Shown piece by piece: positions 50,441 through 58,510 of a stretch of 64,000 nucleotides of DNA. Position numbers and translations under genes: made by a program. Numbering within the stretch: position 1 is the stretch's first letter; each line of letters starts with the position of its first letter. The stretch comes from JAWKWH01 sp963669285 (GTDB lineage Bacteria > Pseudomonadota > Alphaproteobacteria > Rhizobiales > Rhizobiaceae): NCBI GenBank assembly GCA_963669285.2, contig CAXXSI010000023.1, positions 89,176 to 153,175 of the forward strand. Reading direction: 5' to 3'. Under the pieces are notes generated by a model. That model was not told where the DNA came from. It ran no database searches and saw nothing but the letters and a program-made list of their open reading frames with translations.

Positions 50441-52744
50441 ATGACGGTGGAGAAGGTAACGGAAGCGCGAGAATCCGCGCATTTCAGCGATCCGTCCGGA
50501 CAGTCTGCGCCGGGCCGGATTGTCGTTACACCTCCGCCAATTTCTCCCGATACCAAGCGCGCGGCGCCTCAACGCCTCGTGATGGTGATTGCGATCCTGT
50601 CGTTTGCGATCGCGGGATTTGCGGTGCTGTTCTCGTTGCCGATCATCTTTGCGGCAAGCCTGATCGGGCTCGGCACGCTCTCGCTGTTTTTAGGCTGGCG
50701 GATTGTTCGTGATGACGCCTCATTGGCCTCGGCCATTGGGGAAACAGCCGAACGAAGCCGCGAGGAAATCGAAAATCTCGCTGACCGTATGTGGGAACTG
50801 CAGGAAAGCGAAGAGCGCCTGCGGGGTCTGATCGACGCACTGGGTGACCTTGTCGTCCACCGCAATCGAGAGGGCAGGATTGTCTACGCGAACAAGATAT
50901 TTGCTGACCTGTTCGAATGCGAAGCGCGAACTCTGTCAGGTAAGTCGCTCGAGGAATTGGGCATCGACATCGGCAAACTTCCCGATGCCGGCCTGGCAGA
51001 TGGCGAAGTTTTGAGCTCGTGCGACGTCCCGATCGAAACCAAAAACGGAACGCGCTGGTTTTCATGGGTGGAACTGTCGATACGCGACGACGCGACGGGG
51101 CTGGTGTCGCACCGAGCAATTGCCCGCGACATGACCGCTCGCAAAAAAGCCGAAACCGGCCTGATTTCACAAAGGCAGCGGGCAGAGGTGGCCAATCAGG
51201 CCAAGTCGCGGTTTCTGGCAACCGTCAGCCACGAAATCAGAACCCCGATGAACGGCATTATGGGGCTGGCCAAGTTGCTGGTCGATACCGAACTGACACC
51301 CGAACAGCGTACCTATGTCGAAGCGGTCTCAACTTCGGCCAATTCTCTGATGGCGCTGATAGAGGACTTGCTCGACTTTTCGAAGATCGAGGCCGGAAGG
51401 CTGGATCTGGAGTGTCAGCCAGTATCTCTGCGCGAACTGGTCGACAATGTCGTCGAACTGCTGGCGTCGCGCGCATATGCCAAGAACATCGGCTTGGGGT
51501 GCTACATTGCTCCAGGGGTGCCAACGACCATTGAGTCCGATCCCGGCCGTCTTCGCCAGGTTTTGATCAATCTGACCGCCAACGCCATAAAGTTCACTGA
51601 TCTGGGCGGCGTGCTGGTTTCCGTTATCATCTGCAGATCGGGCGAAGAAGATGTTCTGCGATTTGCCATCAGCGATACCGGACCAGGGTTGGTGGAAAGC
51701 GACCTCATGCGGATCTTCGGCGAGTTTGAACAGGCTGACGGCACCTCCACGCGCGAACACGGGGGTGCCGGTCTGGGACTCGCCATTTCAAAGCGAATCG
51801 TCAACGCCATGAACGGCGAGATCTCGGTCGACAGCAATCATGGACAGGGAGCGACATTCAGGGTCGATATCCCGCTGGGCCGGAACAAAACCGACAGCGA
51901 AACACCACTGGCCGACATAGGCCGGCGTTCGGTGCTGATCGTCTCTGCCAACACCGTCGAGGCAAATGCCATCGCCAAGACGATATCCGCGCATGGCGGG
52001 CGATCGGAAATCGCGCACGATCGCGCTACAGCGCTGGAGAAAATCTCGCAATCCGATCACTCTTTCAACACGCTGCTAATTGATGCCTCGATCGAGACGC
52101 GGCGCGGCGCCCTGCTCGAAGAGCTCAACCTAACCCTTGGCAAAAGTGGGTTGCCGGAGGCAATCACCCTGATCGCGCCGACGGATCGCGGTTATCTGCC
52201 GGAGTTCCGCGAAGCGGGATACAGTACATTTCTTGCGCGGCCCGTTCGCGGAGAGACCCTGGTCAGAATTCTGTCGACCAATCCGGCACAACGCGAACTG
52301 GACGGTTCGCGAAACGCCCAGTCATCAAGGAAAAATGCCAAACCGGAACTACACGCCGCATCATCACTCACTGTGCTGCTGGCCGAGGACAATCCGATTA
52401 ATGCACTGCTTGTTCGTGCGACGCTGGAAAAGGCCGGCCATTCGGTCACCGTGGTTAGTGACGGCCAATCGGCGGTCGACGCGATATTTACGGATGGCAA
52501 CCGGTTTGACGTAATTTTGATGGACCTGCACATGCCGGTCCTCGATGGCATAGACGCGATTGCATCGGTGCGTGCCCGTGAGGAAGAGAAGGGATTGCCG
52601 GCAGCCCAGATTCTGGTTCTCAGTGCCGACAGTCAGGAAGCTACCCGCCATTCGGCGATCGCCTGCGGTGCGAACGGGTTTATCACCAAACCGCTTGATC
52701 CTGCGGCACTTGTAGCCGCCGTTGAAGATAAGTGTGCGGCGTGA
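50441..52744 (+). CDS. Hybrid sensor histidine kinase with PAS and two receiver domains
   Basis: Membrane sensor of 767 residues. Two adjacent helices (about residues 47-90), a coiled region, a PAS domain (about 125-240, GLIDALGDLVVHRNREGRIVYANKIFADLFE), a HisKA domain with the phosphorylated His at residue 264 (FLATVSHEIRTPMNGIMG), a HATPase domain (TANAIKF, DTGPGL, GGAGLGLAIS) and two receivers. The first receiver lacks the acidic pocket (VLIVSANT) and has Arg in place of the conserved Lys, so it is degenerate; the second (LLAEDNPINA, LMDLHMPVLDG, FITKPLDP) looks active. No cognate regulator is adjacent. Confidence 0.93.
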   Translation: MTVEKVTEARESAHFSDPSGQSAPGRIVVTPPPISPDTKRAAPQRLVMVIAILSFAIAGFAVLFSLPIIFAASLIGLGTLSLFLGWRIVRDDASLASAIGETAERSREEIENLADRMWELQESEERLRGLIDALGDLVVHRNREGRIVYANKIFADLFECEARTLSGKSLEELGIDIGKLPDAGLADGEVLSSCDVPIETKNGTRWFSWVELSIRDDATGLVSHRAIARDMTARKKAETGLISQRQRAEVANQAKSRFLATVSHEIRTPMNGIMGLAKLLVDTELTPEQRTYVEAVSTSANSLMALIEDLLDFSKIEAGRLDLECQPVSLRELVDNVVELLASRAYAKNIGLGCYIAPGVPTTIESDPGRLRQVLINLTANAIKFTDLGGVLVSVIICRSGEEDVLRFAISDTGPGLVESDLMRIFGEFEQADGTSTREHGGAGLGLAISKRIVNAMNGEISVDSNHGQGATFRVDIPLGRNKTDSETPLADIGRRSVLIVSANTVEANAIAKTISAHGGRSEIAHDRATALEKISQSDHSFNTLLIDASIETRRGALLEELNLTLGKSGLPEAITLIAPTDRGYLPEFREAGYSTFLARPVRGETLVRILSTNPAQRELDGSRNAQSSRKNAKPELHAASSLTVLLAEDNPINALLVRATLEKAGHSVTVVSDGQSAVDAIFTDGNRFDVILMDLHMPVLDGIDAIASVRAREEEKGLPAAQILVLSADSQEATRHSAIACGANGFITKPLDPAALVAAVEDKCAA

Positions 52745-52849
52745 TCTACCAGAAGCTTACTCCATTTATCGCGCACAAATCCGGATTGTCATGCTATCGT
52801 CGCGATGCACAGGTATGGGTGCGTATGAGACCGAAACGGGATTGGCTCA

Positions 52850-53719
52850 ATGCATCAGGAACACAACAGCCCGACGCAAGATTGTAGCCAGGGAACCGTG
52901 CTTCGGCCGCAGAACCATCAAGCACCGCGTGACGATGTTTTCGGCCGGCTGGCCTCGCTCGAAGTCCGGCTTGCGGACAACCCAGATGAAGTCGCGGCCG
53001 CGCAAGCCCTGCGTTACAACGTATTTATCCAGGAATTGGGTGCCCACGACGTGGCAGACCGTTCAACGGATGCCCGGGATAGGGACGAAATCGATCCCAT
53101 TTGCGATCATCTTGTCGTGGTTGATACCGGGGCGAACGATCAGGTTGTCGGCACCTGCCGGCTGATGACGAGCGACCGGGCGGTTGTTTCGGGCGGCTAT
53201 TACTCAGACAGCGAGTTCGAATTCAGCAGACTGGTTGGGCGCCATCCGACCAAACGGTTTCTGGAACTTGGCCGCTCCTGCGTACTGCGATCTTATCGAA
53301 ACCGTCGCACCATTGAGCTGTTGTGGCAGGGCATTTGGGCGTACTGCAACAGGAACTCGATTGACGTGATGGCTGGATGTGCCTCCTTTCCGGGCACGGT
53401 ACCGGCGCTGCACGCACATGCGCTCTCGTTTCTTGCACACCACCGAAGGGCCGACGCCGAATGGAGAGTCCGTGCGCTGCCCGAGCGATACGCCCAGATG
53501 GATCTCATGCCGCCGGAGGCCGTCAAACTGAAGGCCGCTCTTGCCGAATTGCCGCCATTGATCAAAGGCTATCTGCGTCTTGGCGCGATGGTGGGTGATG
53601 GCTGCGTGATCGACCACCATTTCAACACTACCGATGTTCTTGTCGTGTTGCCGTGTGCGATGATTTCACACCGATATATCAAGCATTACGGAGCAAATGC
53701 GACGCGCTACGCCGCCTGA
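52850..53719 (+). CDS. olsB: Ornithine-acyl-ACP N-acyltransferase-like protein
   Basis: GNAT-related acyltransferase of 289 residues that makes lyso-ornithine lipid by transferring a 3-hydroxyacyl group to ornithine. Recognised by LEVRLADNPDEVAAAQALRYNVFIQEL, CDHLVVVD, VGTCRLM, FSRLVGRHPTKRFLELGRSCVLRSYRNRRTIELLWQGIWAYC and GYLRLGAMVGDGCVIDHHFNTTDVLVVL, all characteristic of OlsB-type proteins. The partner olsA is not adjacent. The start is taken at 52850; ATG codons nearby are weak. Confidence 0.87.
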   Translation: MHQEHNSPTQDCSQGTVLRPQNHQAPRDDVFGRLASLEVRLADNPDEVAAAQALRYNVFIQELGAHDVADRSTDARDRDEIDPICDHLVVVDTGANDQVVGTCRLMTSDRAVVSGGYYSDSEFEFSRLVGRHPTKRFLELGRSCVLRSYRNRRTIELLWQGIWAYCNRNSIDVMAGCASFPGTVPALHAHALSFLAHHRRADAEWRVRALPERYAQMDLMPPEAVKLKAALAELPPLIKGYLRLGAMVGDGCVIDHHFNTTDVLVVLPCAMISHRYIKHYGANATRYAA

Positions 53720-53780
53720 AACCCGGCGAAAATCGCTTTGGCGGATGGCTTGACATCCAACGCTTTAGCCGAGCGCCCCC

Positions 53781-54320
53781 TCACCTTTCCACTTTGATCA
53801 CGGTTCGCGAATCGATCAATGGCAACAGGCGAGCCATGTCGCGCTGCGAAACGGCAATGCAGCCTTCCGTCGGCGGAAATCCCGGCTTGGCCACATGAAA
53901 GAAAATGGCGCTGCCGCATGCTTGTTTTCTACAATGCAAATTCCAATCGAGAACCAGACATACATCGTACAAGCAGTCGTCGCGCAGCAGACTTTCCGCA
54001 CTTGCAGGATAGGGCAGAAGCACCGGTCGATTATAGTTTCGATCATATACTGCATCGCACCAACCGGCGTCGGCGCGAATCATCCGCAACGCCAGGCGGG
54101 ATTTGATCGGCGATATCCGCCTTGATTTCACATAACCGTAGCACAGGCGCATGGCCGCCGTTGGCGTAGCGCCATCCCCTTCCCGTTTGAAAGCCGTCAC
54201 GCCAGACCGTCCCAGCGCGCAGCGAATGGTAACGTTTCCAAACCGCAAGAGGCCCTCGCTCGGATGACCCGGTCGGCGGCGCACGGAGATCACTGAGAGC
54301 GGTTTTTCTTTTTTTGCCAT
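53781..54320 (-). CDS. L,D-transpeptidase-family protein (YkuD domain)
   Basis: Compact protein of 179 residues with the YkuD active-site pattern IFFHVAKPGFPPTEGCIAVSQRDMARLL, where the His and the Cys of GCIAV form the catalytic pair; a Thr stands where most members have Ser. The upstream strand TIRCALGRSGVTAFKREGDGATPTA is the other half of the fold. No signal peptide is evident, unlike classic cell-wall L,D-transpeptidases, so a cytoplasmic or unusual role is possible. It converges with olsB. Confidence 0.87.
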   Translation of the reverse strand: MAKKEKPLSVISVRRRPGHPSEGLLRFGNVTIRCALGRSGVTAFKREGDGATPTAAMRLCYGYVKSRRISPIKSRLALRMIRADAGWCDAVYDRNYNRPVLLPYPASAESLLRDDCLYDVCLVLDWNLHCRKQACGSAIFFHVAKPGFPPTEGCIAVSQRDMARLLPLIDSRTVIKVER

Positions 54321-54475
54321 TGCCCCATTGCGTTCACGTTTTTAGGAGTATGATCACGGCGATATACAATTCACGGTGAACGCCTTTGCCAATTAAAGAC
54401 TACTGTATAAATGAGCGGTAGTTGAGGGATCAATGACTGGTCGTATTCACCTGAAATAAACCAACGGGACCCGCC

Positions 54476-55159
54476 ATGACCGCTAGAACCATCCTTATTG
54501 TCGACGATGACGAAGACCTTCGCACAACGCTAGTGGAGCAGTTGTCCCTTTATGAAGAATTCCAGGTGCTGCAGGAAGATACCGCCACAAAAGGCGTGCA
54601 GACGGCGCGTAATGGAATGATCGATCTGCTGATCATGGACGTCGGGCTTCCGGATATGGATGGCCGCGAGGCGGTGAAACTGCTGCGCAAGAGCGGGTTT
54701 AAGGCCCCGATCATCATGTTGACCGGACAGGACACCGATTCGGATACAATTCTCGGCCTCGAAGCCGGTGCCAACGACTATGTGACGAAACCCTTCAGGT
54801 TCGCCGTGTTGCTGGCACGCATCCGCGCCCAACTGCGCCAGCACGAGCAAAGCGAGGATGCCACATTCACTGTTGGACCGTATACATTCAAACCCAGCCA
54901 GAAACTGATGACTGATCAGCGCGGTGGCAAATTGCGGCTCACCGAAAAGGAAGCATCGATCATCAAATATCTTTACCGCGCGGAGCAGAAAGTGGTCACC
55001 CGTGACGTGCTGCTGGAGGAAGTTTGGGGTTACAATTCCGGTGTGACGACCCATACGCTGGAGACACATGTCTACAGATTACGTCAGAAGATTGAGCGTG
55101 ATCCTTCCAATGCGGAAATTCTTGTGACAGAAAGCGGCGGGTACAAACTGGTTCCCTAG
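54476..55159 (+). CDS. OmpR-family response regulator, CenR-like
   Basis: Two-component regulator of 227 residues: receiver domain (ILIVDDDEDLRTTL, phospho-Asp in LLIMDVGLPDMDGRE, Thr in IMLTGQD, Lys in YVTKPF) and an OmpR/PhoB winged helix (LRLTEKEASIIKYLYRAEQKVVTRDVLLEEVWGYNSGVTTHTLETHVYRLRQKIE). The sequence resembles the alphaproteobacterial envelope regulator CenR, but this rests on recall. No histidine kinase is adjacent. The single-domain cyclic-nucleotide-binding protein follows closely. Confidence 0.88.
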   Translation: MTARTILIVDDDEDLRTTLVEQLSLYEEFQVLQEDTATKGVQTARNGMIDLLIMDVGLPDMDGREAVKLLRKSGFKAPIIMLTGQDTDSDTILGLEAGANDYVTKPFRFAVLLARIRAQLRQHEQSEDATFTVGPYTFKPSQKLMTDQRGGKLRLTEKEASIIKYLYRAEQKVVTRDVLLEEVWGYNSGVTTHTLETHVYRLRQKIERDPSNAEILVTESGGYKLVP

Positions 55160-55212
55160 CCTGTCAGCAATGATCGGCCGGTGGACCGGAAACAAGGGAA
55201 CACTGCCGGCCA

Positions 55213-55677
55213 ATGAGCCTCGAAGACGACATCCGCATCCTCGGCGACGTCGAGCTGTTCAGCAATCTGAGCAATGATCAGCTGCGATTGCTGGCTTTTG
55301 GCGCCGAATCGGTCCGTCTGAAAGTCGGACGTGATCTCTATCGGCAGAACGCACCGGCAGATTGTGCGTTTGTGGTTGTCTCCGGCACCGTGGCCCTGTG
55401 GCAGGACGATACCGGCCGTCGAGAGGTCGTGATGACGGTCGGTGAAGGGGCGCTGCTTGGTGAGCTGGCACTCATTTCGGGCACAAAACGACCGACCGGC
55501 GCGGTTGCGGAAACTGACTGCGAGCTATTGCGCCTCAACAGAAAGCTGTTTCGGCGGATGCTGGAGGAGTATCCGGAAACAGCAATGCGATTGCACCAGC
55601 GTATCGCGCAAAACCTGCAAGCCATGATCGCACAGATCGACCAGCTCGGCGGCGCCTTCGAAGAACGGCAGAGTTGA
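55213..55677 (+). CDS. Single-domain cyclic-nucleotide-binding (Crp-fold) protein
   Basis: Protein of 154 residues with a lone cNMP-binding beta-roll: LFSNLSNDQLRLLAFGAESVRLKVGRDLYRQNAPADCAFVVVSGTVAL and GEGALLGELALISGTKRPTGAVAET, the phosphate-binding cassette region. No helix-turn-helix follows, so it is not a DNA-binding regulator. It could sense a cyclic nucleotide and regulate a partner. It starts 53 bases after the CenR-like gene, suggesting a functional pair. Confidence 0.85.
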   Translation: MSLEDDIRILGDVELFSNLSNDQLRLLAFGAESVRLKVGRDLYRQNAPADCAFVVVSGTVALWQDDTGRREVVMTVGEGALLGELALISGTKRPTGAVAETDCELLRLNRKLFRRMLEEYPETAMRLHQRIAQNLQAMIAQIDQLGGAFEERQS

Positions 55678-55708
55678 GCGTACTAGAGTCGTTTATCTTT
55701 AACTGCAA

Positions 55709-56713
55709 TCAACTCAATATCTCGGAAGTCCGAACAACCCTGCCCTCTCTCGCTGCAAGGATTGCGGCTTCCGCCAAGACCAAGGCCATGAGCCCGTCAT
55801 TGCCTGTCACAGGCGGGTTCGATCCCGTCGCAATACAATCAACGAAAGCGGCGATTTCTGCCGCATAAGCAGGCGCATAACGGTTCATGAAGAAATCCTG
55901 CAGCGGTGGCGCGCAAAACCCGCCTCTGTCGGCAACAACAATATTGGCCTCATGAACGTTACCGGCCGAAACCGTTCCGTCAGAACCGTGAACTTCAATG
56001 CGCTGGTCGTAACCATAGCTGGCGCGGCGGGAATTGGTGATCGTGCACTGTTTCCCGCTCGCCGTTCGCAAAATCACGTTGGCACTGTCATAATCGCCCA
56101 ATTCGCCGATTTTTGGATCGACCAACACGCTCGCCGCGGCATGAACCTCGTCAACTTCCTCGCCCAGCAGCCATCGCGCGACATCGAAATCGTGAATTGT
56201 CATGTCACGGAATATTCCACCGGAGCGTTCGATATACTCGTAAGGAGGTGGGCCCGGATCCCGGCTTGTTAGTGCGACCATTTCGACCTCGCCAATGCGC
56301 CCCCTGTTAATTGCCGCCTTTAAAGCATTGAAATCAGGGTCAAATCGACGTTGAAATCCGATCATCAGCATGGCGCCGGTCTCGGCCACGACATTCAGGC
56401 AGGATTTAACCCGGGAAATGTCGAGATCGATCGGTTTCTCGCAAAACACCGCCTTGCCTGCGCGCGAAAACCGTTCGATGAGGTCAGCATGCATGTCGGT
56501 AGGCGTGCAGACAACAACCGCGTCGATGTCATCGGCCCGCTCAATTTGCTCTATCGATCGAATGTCACCGCCATATTCGCGCCGGACTGCTTGTGCCGAT
56601 TCTTCGAAAGGATCGGCGACTGCCCGCAGTTCGGCGTTTTTTTCGGAGGCAATCGCGCGAGCGTGCACCTGTCCGATCCGGCCACAACCGAGCACACCAA
56701 ATCTGGTCGTCAT
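55709..56713 (-). CDS. iolG: Gfo/Idh/MocA-family dehydrogenase, inositol 2-dehydrogenase-like
   Basis: NAD-dependent sugar/inositol dehydrogenase of 334 residues. Rossmann motif FGVLGCGRIGQVHARAI, the catalytic EKPIDLD Lys, QRRFDPDFNALK, and RDPGPPPYEYIERSGGIFRDMTIHDFDVARWLLGE, all matching IolG-type enzymes of rhizobia. The ATG at 56713 has CAGGAGGA upstream; a longer reading to 56758 is not needed. No other inositol gene is adjacent, so the substrate remains a presumption. Confidence 0.87.
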   Translation of the reverse strand: MTTRFGVLGCGRIGQVHARAIASEKNAELRAVADPFEESAQAVRREYGGDIRSIEQIERADDIDAVVVCTPTDMHADLIERFSRAGKAVFCEKPIDLDISRVKSCLNVVAETGAMLMIGFQRRFDPDFNALKAAINRGRIGEVEMVALTSRDPGPPPYEYIERSGGIFRDMTIHDFDVARWLLGEEVDEVHAAASVLVDPKIGELGDYDSANVILRTASGKQCTITNSRRASYGYDQRIEVHGSDGTVSAGNVHEANIVVADRGGFCAPPLQDFFMNRYAPAYAAEIAAFVDCIATGSNPPVTGNDGLMALVLAEAAILAAREGRVVRTSEILS

Positions 56714-57062
56714 TGCAAAAAATCCTCCTGTCAGGCTCCCGAAGCTTGACGGGAGCACCTGTCAACTATTTCGCGGCATCTATCAGGAAAAGGACATGGA
56801 AATCCATCATTGGATGCACGTGCGGCAAGGAGCCGCCGGCGACCTTTCCTGCGACGGATTCGCATTCTTCAAGAGACCACCGGAAACAGCCTGCAAAACA
56901 GCTCTTTTTTGGGGGGTAAATAGTCCGAAGGTATGGTTTTCCGCAGTTGAAAGACGTTGTCGCGGTCGATAACGTTGATTGCGATATAAAAAGAAGATCC
57001 GGTGATTGTCATTGCTGTCTGGCGACAGGATTCAATCTTCAATCCGGTACTCAGAGGGAAAT
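56714..57062. other. Intergenic region between iolG and fnrN
   Basis: About 350 bases between the divergent iolG and FnrN-type genes. It contains a T-rich stretch (GCTCTTTTTTGG), an imperfect FNR-box-like site and a 58-codon reading frame that I do not consider a gene. No RNA gene or terminator was recognised. Confidence 0.4.
56975..56988 (+). promoter_or_regulatory. Imperfect FNR-type box upstream of fnrN
   Basis: TTGAT-TGCG-ATATA matches the first half of the FNR/FixK consensus TTGAT-N4-ATCAA exactly and the second half in three of five bases. It lies about 75 bases before the fnrN start, where an autoregulatory site is common in fnrN/fixK genes. Weak evidence. Confidence 0.35.
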
Positions 57063-57818
57063 TTGGCTGCCGTGTCTTCTGACGAGCGCAAGGACATACA
57101 CAATTCGGACTTGCCTGTGGTGTGCCGGTCTTGCGAAGCGCGTCATCGCGGGATTTGCGGTGCGTTGCAGCCCGATGAACTGCTGCAGCTCAGTCAACAC
57201 GCAACGCGGAAGGTCGTTGACGATTCCACTGAACTGCACGGCGCCGACGAAACTGTCGAAAGCTACGCCAATATCATGAGCGGCGTGGTTAAGCTCTCGA
57301 AGATGATGACCGACGGCCGACAACAGATTGTCGGGCTTCAGTTCGCTCCGGATTTCGTCGGGCGCCCGTTTTCAAAACATACGAGCGTTGCTGCGGAAGC
57401 GGCAACCATGGTCAGGGTATGCACATTTCCGCGTGCGGCCTTGGAGAAGATTATCGCGGAGACGCCGGAGCTGGAGCATCGGCTGCACGAACAGACGCTG
57501 AAGGAACTCGACGAGGCGCGTGACTGGATGTTGACGCTTGGGCGAAAAAGCGCCGTCGAGAAAGTCGCAAGCTTTCTTTATCTCATCGTCACACACATCG
57601 ATCCCGAACGTGAGGACGACACGAAACCTGTCGAGGTCGAATTGCCGATGAAGCGAGCCGATATCGCCGACTTCCTGGGATTGACCATCGAAACCGTCAG
57701 CCGACAACTGACCAATTTGCGCAAGCGCGGCGTCATCGATATCCGCGACCGCCGAACGGTAATTGTGCCCAGCGTAAAGAAGCTTATGGCCGCGACCCAG
57801 CAGGACCTGTCCAAGTGA
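57063..57818 (+). CDS. fnrN: FnrN-type Crp/Fnr-family oxygen-responsive regulator
   Basis: Oxygen-sensing activator of about 251 residues. The N-terminal CRSCEARHRGIC (Cys 21, 24 and 32 from the chosen start) and a central Cys in VRVCTFP provide four ligands for an oxygen-labile 4Fe-4S cluster, as in FNR and FnrN. The DNA-binding helix ADIADFLGLTIETVSRQLTNLRKRG has the ExxSR pattern that reads TTGAT half-sites. I chose the TTG at 57063 preceded by GAGGGAAA; a GTG at 57072 is an alternative. Adjacent to the cbb3 oxidase cluster, whose promoter carries a matching box. Confidence 0.9.
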   Translation: MAAVSSDERKDIHNSDLPVVCRSCEARHRGICGALQPDELLQLSQHATRKVVDDSTELHGADETVESYANIMSGVVKLSKMMTDGRQQIVGLQFAPDFVGRPFSKHTSVAAEAATMVRVCTFPRAALEKIIAETPELEHRLHEQTLKELDEARDWMLTLGRKSAVEKVASFLYLIVTHIDPEREDDTKPVEVELPMKRADIADFLGLTIETVSRQLTNLRKRGVIDIRDRRTVIVPSVKKLMAATQQDLSK

Positions 57819-57820
57819 TC

Positions 57821-58336
57821 TTAGATTTTGGTGAGCATCGGCAGGATATGTTCCGCCTCAAATGCGATGTGCCGGCGAACGCCCTCGAAAAAACCCCTCA
57901 GCATATATGACAGCGCATCCGGATTCTGGCTCTTTGGATCGGTTACGTATCCCATAAGACTATCGGCCACCTCCTCGGCGTAGCTTTCGTCTTCCAGATG
58001 CTCGAACTGAAGGCGCTCGAGATTTCGGGACAACTCCTCTCCGTTCCCCAGCTTATGCTCCAGTAACGTGAACAAACGCTGCTCCTCAAACTCATGGGCA
58101 GTCTTTACCGTGGGAAATATTTTCCTGGAGAGTGACAGTATGACCTGGGAATCGGTATCCTCGGGTAGACTATCTGCGATCGACTCCAATCCCATGCACA
58201 TTTCCAGTTGCGCTGCGTGGAGTTTTTTCAGATGCGCTGCGATCGGTTGTGCGCATGCACAGCGCGAATCGGCGGCACAACCAATGTCGCAAGTCGGCCA
58301 AATCTCGTCCAAGTCTGCATGGTTTGAATCCGTCAC
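57821..58336 (-). CDS. Hemerythrin-domain protein with Cys-rich N-terminus
   Basis: Helical protein of about 171 residues with hemerythrin HHE-type ligands: TAHEFEEQRLFTLLEH, RLQFEHLEDESYAEE and RRHIAFEAEHILPML, suggesting a non-haem di-iron site that binds oxygen or senses it. An unusual N-terminus carries CDIGCAADSRCACAQP, a cluster of four cysteines not typical of the domain. The start is a GTG at 58336 behind GGGAGGAGA; the longer reading would cover the FNR box. It converges with fnrN, and its promoter faces ccoN with one FNR box shared between them. Confidence 0.83.
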   Translation of the reverse strand: MTDSNHADLDEIWPTCDIGCAADSRCACAQPIAAHLKKLHAAQLEMCMGLESIADSLPEDTDSQVILSLSRKIFPTVKTAHEFEEQRLFTLLEHKLGNGEELSRNLERLQFEHLEDESYAEEVADSLMGYVTDPKSQNPDALSYMLRGFFEGVRRHIAFEAEHILPMLTKI

Positions 58337-58401
58337 AATCTCCTCCCGTGGCGGAACGCAGCGAAGCAGCTGGAAAGATGCCGTCAATACGGTCTGTTTC
58401 A

Positions 58402-58415
58402 TTGATCTGCATCAA
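58402..58415. promoter_or_regulatory. Perfect FNR/FixK box between hemerythrin gene and ccoN
   Basis: TTGATCTGCATCAA is a perfect match to the palindromic consensus TTGAT-N4-ATCAA. It lies about 95 bases before the ccoN start and about 66 bases before the hemerythrin gene start on the other strand, suitable for activation of the oxidase operon, and possibly both, at low oxygen by the FnrN encoded next door. Confidence 0.85.
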
Positions 58416-58510
58416 AGAAGTTATGCGCCCAACTCCTAAATCTGCCACCCGTGTTGGGCTCGGTGACGGTTTGTGCTTGGATGCCGACTCAAGCCGGAGA
58501 GGGAGATATT

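Noticed and set aside
56796..56972. A 58-codon frame upstream of fnrN with AAGGA directly before its ATG
   Set aside because: Spacing to the ATG is too short, composition is unlike neighbouring proteins, and no family is recognised; kept as intergenic.
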